From positions 1 through 17,548 of the forward strand of contig JAEDOA010000018.1 of assembly GCA_016302195.1 (NCBI GenBank): a DNA stretch of 17,548 nt. The letters are read 5' to 3'. Made by a program: the position numbers and the translations under genes. The first letter of the stretch is position 1. Each line of letters begins with the position of its first letter. The DNA comes from Erysipelotrichaceae bacterium. GTDB taxonomy: Bacteria > Bacillota_I > Bacilli_A > Erysipelotrichales > Erysipelotrichaceae. Below are positions 13,669 through 17,548 of this stretch, in pieces. The notes below the pieces were generated by a model. The model did no database searches. It was given only the letters and a program-made list of their open reading frames with translations, and was not told the origin of the DNA.

Positions 13669-16038
13669 TTATGCCTCCTTACTCTTTTTAATAAACAGCA
13701 TATAAAGCATTGCCACAGCAACAATTAATGCAAAGCCAAAGCCAATTAGGTTAATACTTCCTGCCAATGCTAAACCAAACTGGTATATCATTAGTGAAAC
13801 TGCATAGGCAAATAAGCATTGATATCCAATCGCAAACCAGGTCCATTTAGCACTGTTCATTTCACGTTTGATGGCACCAATTGCAGCAAAACATGGAGCG
13901 CATAACAAATTAAATACCAGGAATGAATAAGCAGCCAATTTGCTCATTCCTTCAAAATCAAGAATACCAAATACGGATACAACTTCTTCCTTAGCAACCA
14001 ACCCCATAAATGTTGCGACAGTTGCCTTTATATTACCAAATCCAACAGGAGTAAATATCCAGCATAATGATTGTCCAATCATACCTAACAAGCTTTCCTC
14101 AATATCCATATCAATGCTGAAGGCAAATGAACCATCTAAAGAGCCAAAATGAGATAATATCCAAATGACTATTGAAGAAAGAAGGATAATAGTTGATGCT
14201 TTCTTTATAAATGATGATACCCTTTCCCAAACTGATCTAAAGATATTTGAAAAAGTTGGTAAGTGATAGGCAGGCAACTCCATTACAAATGGTGCAGGAT
14301 CTCCAGCAAACATCTTTGTTTTCTTTAGCATGATTCCTGAAATAATGATTGCTGCTATTCCAACAAAATAAGCACTTGGTGCTACCCACCATGCCCCTGA
14401 AAACAATGCAGCAGCTATTAAGGCAATTATTGGAAGTTTTGCACCACAAGGAATAAAAGTTGTTGTTATAATAGTCATTCTTCGATCACGTAAATTCTCG
14501 ATAGTACGTGATGCCATAATAGCAGGTACACCACAGCCTGTTCCGATAAGCATAGGAATGAATGATTTACCAGATAAACCAAACTTTCTGAATACTCGAT
14601 CAAGCACAAAGGCAATACGAGCCATGTAGCCACAAGATTCCAAGAATGCTAGAAGAATGAATAAAACTATCATTTGAGGTAAAAAGCCTAAAACAGCTCC
14701 AACACCACCAACAACCCCATCAACAATCAGACTAATTAACCACTCTGAACAATTAAGATTTACAAGAAGCTGCTCTACTACAACTGGTATACCATTTATC
14801 CAGATACCATAGTCGCTAGGATCAATATCCACCTCAACTTCTTCACATATGCTGGCAATATCATAACCTTCTGATACTAATGATTGACTATAACTATCAT
14901 ATGCTTCCATAAAGGCTTGATAATCTTGATCTTCAATTGCTTGTTTAATATCTTCTGCTCCAATAACTTCATTTGCCACTGCTTCATCAACAAGCAAAAT
15001 CATATCTTCAGTCCAAATATTATCACTAGCAAAATCATTTAATGCCTGTTGATACTGTTCGCTGCCAATTGAGAATAAATGGAAACCGTCCCCGAATAAT
15101 CCATCATTTGCCCAATCAGTGGCAAAAGTTCCAACAGTAGAAACCGCCAAATAATAAACCAAGAACATTACAATCGCAAAGATAGGTAATGCCAAGAATC
15201 TATTAGTCACTACTCTATCAATTTTATCTGAAACGCTTAACTTTCCAGCTAATTTCTTTTTATAACAGCCCTTAATTATTGTGCCAATATAAAGATAACG
15301 TTCATTAGTAATAATTGATTCAGCATCGTCATCGAACTGATCTTCAACTTCACTAATGTCCTTTTCAATATGATCTAAAACAGATTGATCCAATTTTAAT
15401 TGTTCAACTGCTTTTTCATCACGTTCAAATTGTTTAATTGAATACCAGCGTTGCTTTTCTGAAGGAACATTTGACAATGCAGCTTCCTCAATATGAGCTA
15501 AAGCATGTTCAACCTCACCTGAAAAGGTGTGTATAGTTTTAATATGACCTGCTTTTGCTACTTGTATTGCTGCCTCTGCGGCTTCCATAATCCCTTCTGA
15601 TTTCAAGGCGGATATCTCAACTACTTTACATCCTAATTCTCTAGATAATTCTTCTATATTGATTTTATCGCCATTTTTTCTAACAACATCCATCATATTA
15701 ATCGCGATAACCACAGGAATTGACAACTCTAGTAATTGTGTTGTCAAATATAAATTTCTTTCCAGATTGGTTCCGTCAACAATATTCAGTATGGCATCTA
15801 CCTTTTCATTTACCAAATAATTTCTTGCCACCACTTCTTCTAAAGTGTAAGGCGAAAGAGAATAAATGCCTGGTAAATCAGTAATTATTACATCATCGTG
15901 TTTTTTCAGTTTACCTTCCTTTTTCTCAACAGTAACTCCAGGCCAGTTTCCCACAAACTGATTAGAGCCTGTCAAGCCATTAAACAAAGTGGTTTTTCCA
16001 CTATTTGGATTTCCTGCAAGAGCAATTCTTATTTCCAT
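13669..16038 (-). CDS. feoB: Ferrous iron transport protein B (GTPase-coupled permease)
   Basis: FeoB of 789 residues imports Fe2+ across the cytoplasmic membrane, powered or gated by its N-terminal G domain. G-protein motifs are G1 GNPNSGKTT (9-17), G2 in PGVTVE, G3 DLPG (54-57), G4 NMMD (114-117) and G5 SAL (143-145). A helical GDI-like linker covers about 165-265. The membrane part runs from about 280, with repeated Gate-type motifs LIGTGCGVPAIMASR and FIPCGAKLPIIAL carrying the conserved cysteines (C502, C531). The first extracytoplasmic loop holds an unusual, acidic, Gln/Asp/Glu-rich insertion at about 325-408 not present in E. coli FeoB. The ATG has GAGGAAGG upstream. A GTTAGC palindrome lies just before the gene, suggesting separate control of feoB. 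Confidence 0.95.
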   Translation of the reverse strand: MEIRIALAGNPNSGKTTLFNGLTGSNQFVGNWPGVTVEKKEGKLKKHDDVIITDLPGIYSLSPYTLEEVVARNYLVNEKVDAILNIVDGTNLERNLYLTTQLLELSIPVVIAINMMDVVRKNGDKINIEELSRELGCKVVEISALKSEGIMEAAEAAIQVAKAGHIKTIHTFSGEVEHALAHIEEAALSNVPSEKQRWYSIKQFERDEKAVEQLKLDQSVLDHIEKDISEVEDQFDDDAESIITNERYLYIGTIIKGCYKKKLAGKLSVSDKIDRVVTNRFLALPIFAIVMFLVYYLAVSTVGTFATDWANDGLFGDGFHLFSIGSEQYQQALNDFASDNIWTEDMILLVDEAVANEVIGAEDIKQAIEDQDYQAFMEAYDSYSQSLVSEGYDIASICEEVEVDIDPSDYGIWINGIPVVVEQLLVNLNCSEWLISLIVDGVVGGVGAVLGFLPQMIVLFILLAFLESCGYMARIAFVLDRVFRKFGLSGKSFIPMLIGTGCGVPAIMASRTIENLRDRRMTIITTTFIPCGAKLPIIALIAAALFSGAWWVAPSAYFVGIAAIIISGIMLKKTKMFAGDPAPFVMELPAYHLPTFSNIFRSVWERVSSFIKKASTIILLSSIVIWILSHFGSLDGSFAFSIDMDIEESLLGMIGQSLCWIFTPVGFGNIKATVATFMGLVAKEEVVSVFGILDFEGMSKLAAYSFLVFNLLCAPCFAAIGAIKREMNSAKWTWFAIGYQCLFAYAVSLMIYQFGLALAGSINLIGFGFALIVAVAMLYMLFIKKSKEA

Positions 16039-16057
16039 ATACCTTCCTCACTTTCCT

Positions 16058-16073
16058 GTTAGCAGTTGCTAAC
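16058..16073. promoter_or_regulatory. GTTAGC-type palindromic operator upstream of feoB
   Basis: GTTAGCAGTTGCTAAC is a perfect 6-4-6 palindrome in the 77-nt gap between feoA and feoB. It matches the two boxes upstream of the first feoA gene. I see no strong -35/-10 pair next to it, so it may be a roadblock site, or an internal promoter may be present but weak. Confidence 0.7.
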
Positions 16074-16115
16074 TCATAGATAAATATTTTAGGGAATCAT
16101 ATCCCTTACGCTTTT

Positions 16116-16337
16116 TTACTCTACTTCTATCATTTGAGCATCAGCTTTACGAATAGACAGTTGATATCCTCTGACAGTTAATTCAATAGGGTCACCTAAA
16201 GGAGCTACTCTTCTAACCTCGATTTCAACTCCCTTTGTAATTCCCATATCCATGATTCGTCTTTTTACTGCTCCAGTTCCATTTATTTTTGTTACCTTTA
16301 CATTATCCCCAACTTTCACTTCTCTTAATGTTGTCAT
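16116..16337 (-). CDS. feoA: FeoA (SH3-like FeoB partner), second copy
   Basis: A 73-residue FeoA protein, a small cytosolic SH3-like beta-barrel that assists or regulates FeoB. MTTLREVKVGDNVKVTKING, the central RRIMDMGITKGVEIEVRRVAPLGDPIEL and the C-terminal LSIRKADAQMIEVE are typical of the family. It lies 14 nt after the first FeoA-like gene and 77 nt before feoB. AGGGAG precedes its ATG. This copy is the more canonical one and is the likelier direct FeoB partner. Confidence 0.93.
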   Translation of the reverse strand: MTTLREVKVGDNVKVTKINGTGAVKRRIMDMGITKGVEIEVRRVAPLGDPIELTVRGYQLSIRKADAQMIEVE

Positions 16338-16351
16338 ATATACTCCCTTCT

Positions 16352-16564
16352 TTATACCATTATTTTCTGCGCCATCTCTCTGCTAATGGCAATTCGACTT
16401 TCTTTGATATTGACGATAACATTGCCACCAATAGTGTTTATCACTGTAATTGGAGAACCTACAACAAATCCTAAATCCTCTAGATGCGATTTGACCTGTT
16501 GTTTGCCTGTAATTCGCTTAACTATATTTTCTTTTCCAATTTCTGCTAAAGTAAGAGGCATCAT
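16352..16564 (-). CDS. FeoA-domain protein, first copy
   Basis: A 70-residue FeoA-like protein, more divergent than the neighbouring copy but with the same fold pattern: LTLAEIGKENIVKRITG, HLEDLGFVVGSPITVI and IAISREMAQKIMV. Two tandem FeoA genes before feoB are common in Firmicutes, and the pair may act together at FeoB. It is the first gene of the operon; its AGGAAAGG sits 7 nt before the first of two adjacent ATG codons. Its distance from the consensus suggests that the two copies have separate roles. Confidence 0.88.
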   Translation of the reverse strand: MMPLTLAEIGKENIVKRITGKQQVKSHLEDLGFVVGSPITVINTIGGNVIVNIKESRIAISREMAQKIMV

Positions 16565-16580
16565 AAACTTTCCTTTCCTC

Positions 16581-16669
16581 AGTTAGTCATTGCTAACTGT
16601 TAATAAATAATATAAGTTAGCACTGGCTAACTACGCATAAAGTATATATCTATCCAACAATATTGTCAA
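16581..16669 (-). promoter_or_regulatory. feo operon promoter with two GTTAGC-type operators
   Basis: On the minus strand, TTGACA (16664-16669), a 17-nt spacer and TATACT (16641-16646) form a strong promoter. Box B, AGTTAGCACTGGCTAACT (16615-16632, 7-4-7), starts 8 nt downstream of the -10 and covers the expected start site. Box A, AGTTAGTCATTGCTAACT (16581-16598, 6-6-6), lies in the leader, 34 nt centre to centre. The layout fits repression by an iron-sensing regulator. The boxes do not look like a classic Fur box, and I cannot tell whether a DtxR-type or another family binds them. Confidence 0.8.
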
Positions 16670-16753
16670 TATCATTTTTAAACATTAATTAGACTATGAT
16701 TAATTTATGATAATGTCCCAAAAATCACTTTCGTTTCATATGATTTCCAAAAG

Positions 16754-16813
16754 TCTATTTAGGTACCTTGACATTTTTCGTTTATTGTAATATATTCAAG
16801 GTACCTAAATAGA
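16754..16813 (+). promoter_or_regulatory. Promoter of the MarR gene framed by an 18-bp inverted repeat
   Basis: TCTATTTAGGTACCTTGA (16754-16771) and TCAAGGTACCTAAATAGA (16796-16813) are perfect inverted repeats separated by 24 nt. Each arm contains the 8-bp palindrome AGGTACCT. The promoter TTGACA (16768-16773), 17-nt spacer, TATATT (16791-16796) lies between them, with the -35 in the left arm and the -10 touching the right arm. Two dimers bound here would shut the promoter, which is typical of autoregulated MarR genes. Confidence 0.85.
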
Positions 16814-16828
16814 TTGGAGGATTAAGGT

Positions 16829-17485
16829 ATGGAAGAAAAAAATGTTTGCCCAGGCTGTGAAAAGCACTGTGACTTAAGTGCTCCTTCATGCGGTAAAGGT
16901 AGAGAATTCGCAAGGACAGGTGTGTTGCCAGAGCACAATCACAAAGAAGGACACCATCATTCAATGCGTAAATCATCACATTGCAGTGATGATGTAAATG
17001 AAAAGCTGATTATCAACTTAAGGGATATTGGTCATATGATGCGTATGCAATACGAGGGAAAAACTAGCCAAAAACGCATTCTAATTATCCTTAGCAAGTT
17101 AGAGACAATCACACAAAAAGAATTGACAGTAAGACTAGGCATCCAGCCTGGATCTGTTAGTGAAATTTTAACAAAGCTGGAAAATGCAGGTCTAATTATT
17201 CGTCAAGAGAACGAAACAGACCATAGAACTACAACTATTCAGCTTACAGATTTAGGCAAACAACAGGCCTTGGAAGCCACTATGCATCGCCAAAACCGTC
17301 ATGAACAAATGTTTGCCTGCCTAACAGAGCAGGAAAAAACAACCCTTCAATCACTGCTTGAAAAAGTCAGCGAGGATTGGGAAGTACGTTTTGCTAAATC
17401 AGCAAATCATGATCATCACCATCACCATGGTCAGCATAAGCCCCACTTTGATAAAGACCATAGAAAAGATTTACAAGAGGAATAA
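16829..17485 (+). CDS. MarR-family regulator with Cys-rich head and His-rich ends
   Basis: A 218-residue protein whose core (about 60-185) is a MarR winged helix: TQKELTVRLGIQPGSVSEILTKLENAGLI, followed by the wing ETDHRTTTIQLTDLGK (D131, R133). The extensions are unusual. The N-terminal 25 residues carry CPGCEKHCDLSAPSCGKG, a C-x2-C-x3-C-x6-C pattern (C7, C10, C14, C21). Residues 36-44 and 194-211 are His-rich (HNHKEGHHH; HDHHHHHGQH). These suggest metal, metal-cluster or redox sensing, though none of this is proven. MarR regulators of this Cys-headed type usually precede ABC exporter genes, and one seems to begin 5 nt after this stop codon. GGAGG lies 8 nt before the ATG. Its closeness to feo hints at a metal theme, but its operator differs from the feo boxes. 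Confidence 0.88.
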   Translation: MEEKNVCPGCEKHCDLSAPSCGKGREFARTGVLPEHNHKEGHHHSMRKSSHCSDDVNEKLIINLRDIGHMMRMQYEGKTSQKRILIILSKLETITQKELTVRLGIQPGSVSEILTKLENAGLIIRQENETDHRTTTIQLTDLGKQQALEATMHRQNRHEQMFACLTEQEKTTLQSLLEKVSEDWEVRFAKSANHDHHHHHGQHKPHFDKDHRKDLQEE

Positions 17486-17490
17486 ATTCT

Positions 17491-17541
17491 GTGTGGAAAT
17501 ATATTAAACGATATTTTCCATATGCAGGATTTGCTAAATAA
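17491..17541 (+). pseudogene. Start of an ABC exporter gene, broken or cut at the window edge
   Basis: From the GTG at 17491, 5 nt after the MarR stop codon with AGAGG upstream, the frame reads VWKYIKRYFPYAGFAK (the initiator would be Met) and then meets TAA at 17539. This N-terminus strongly resembles type-I ABC exporters (permease-ATPase fusions) that follow MarR genes of this kind. The stop after 16 codons is unexpected: it may be a frameshift, a real truncation, or unreliable sequence at a contig end. Only 7 bases follow, so it cannot be decided here. Confidence 0.45.
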
Positions 17542-17548
17542 TAATTAC

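Noticed and set aside
16088..16106. AGGGA/TCCCT hairpin between feoA and feoB as a terminator
   Set aside because: The stem is only 5 bp and the following tract is AAAATATTTATC, not a T-run; too weak to call.
16680..16750. Fur-box-like ATGATAAT motif between feo and the MarR gene
   Set aside because: Only a half-site resembling GATAAT is present, it is not palindromic and it lies away from both promoters.

Overview
The window is AT-rich, uses the standard code, has strong GGAGG-type ribosome binding sites and TTGACA/TATAAT-type promoters, and carries a Gram-positive cell-wall surface protein. It fits a low-GC gut Firmicute, probably of the Erysipelotrichia or a related group; that placement is inferred from style and gene content, not from a marker gene. 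No tRNA, rRNA, CRISPR array or transposase was seen.

Region 1 (about 50-7650, minus strand) is a complete counterpart of the functionally unassigned Escherichia coli yhf operon. In order of transcription it contains yhfZ (regulator), yhfU and yhfT (small glycine-rich protein plus membrane protein, a likely uptake system), yhfY (a lone PRD domain), php (phosphotriesterase-fold metalloenzyme), yhfS (fold-type-I PLP enzyme), yhfX (alanine-racemase-fold PLP enzyme) and yhfW (phosphopentomutase-like enzyme). The last four overlap by 4-10 nt and look translationally coupled. A strong hairpin with a T-run separates yhfT from yhfY, so the transport and enzyme halves are probably made in different amounts. 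A perfect 7-5-7 palindrome fills the -35/-10 spacer of the yhfU promoter.

Region 2 (about 7650-9560, plus strand) is a divergent two-gene split transketolase that shares its upstream region with yhfZ. I infer that it may consume a sugar phosphate made by the yhf enzymes. The phosphopentomutase-like YhfW makes a pentose-phosphate link reasonable, but the substrate is unknown.

Region 3 (about 9570-12920, minus strand) holds a large secreted surface protein (von Willebrand A domain, SpaA/CnaB-like domain, Pro/Asp/Asn-rich stalk, non-canonical MADTG sorting signal) followed by an unrecognised HEXXH protein. Region 4 (about 12930-13450) is mostly non-coding and contains a decayed remnant resembling the C-terminal part of a RecQ helicase.

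Region 5 (about 13450-16670, minus strand) is a ferrous iron uptake operon: two feoA genes, feoB with a large acidic insertion in its first extracytoplasmic loop, and a 57-residue Cys-rich membrane protein too short for ordinary ORF calling. Three copies of a GTTAGC-type palindrome lie in front of the operon and in front of feoB and look like metal-regulator operators. Region 6 (about 16750-17548, plus strand) is a MarR regulator with a Cys-rich head and His-rich ends. Its promoter is framed by a perfect 18-bp inverted repeat, and it is followed by the first 16 codons of what looks like an ABC exporter gene that stops abruptly at the window edge.
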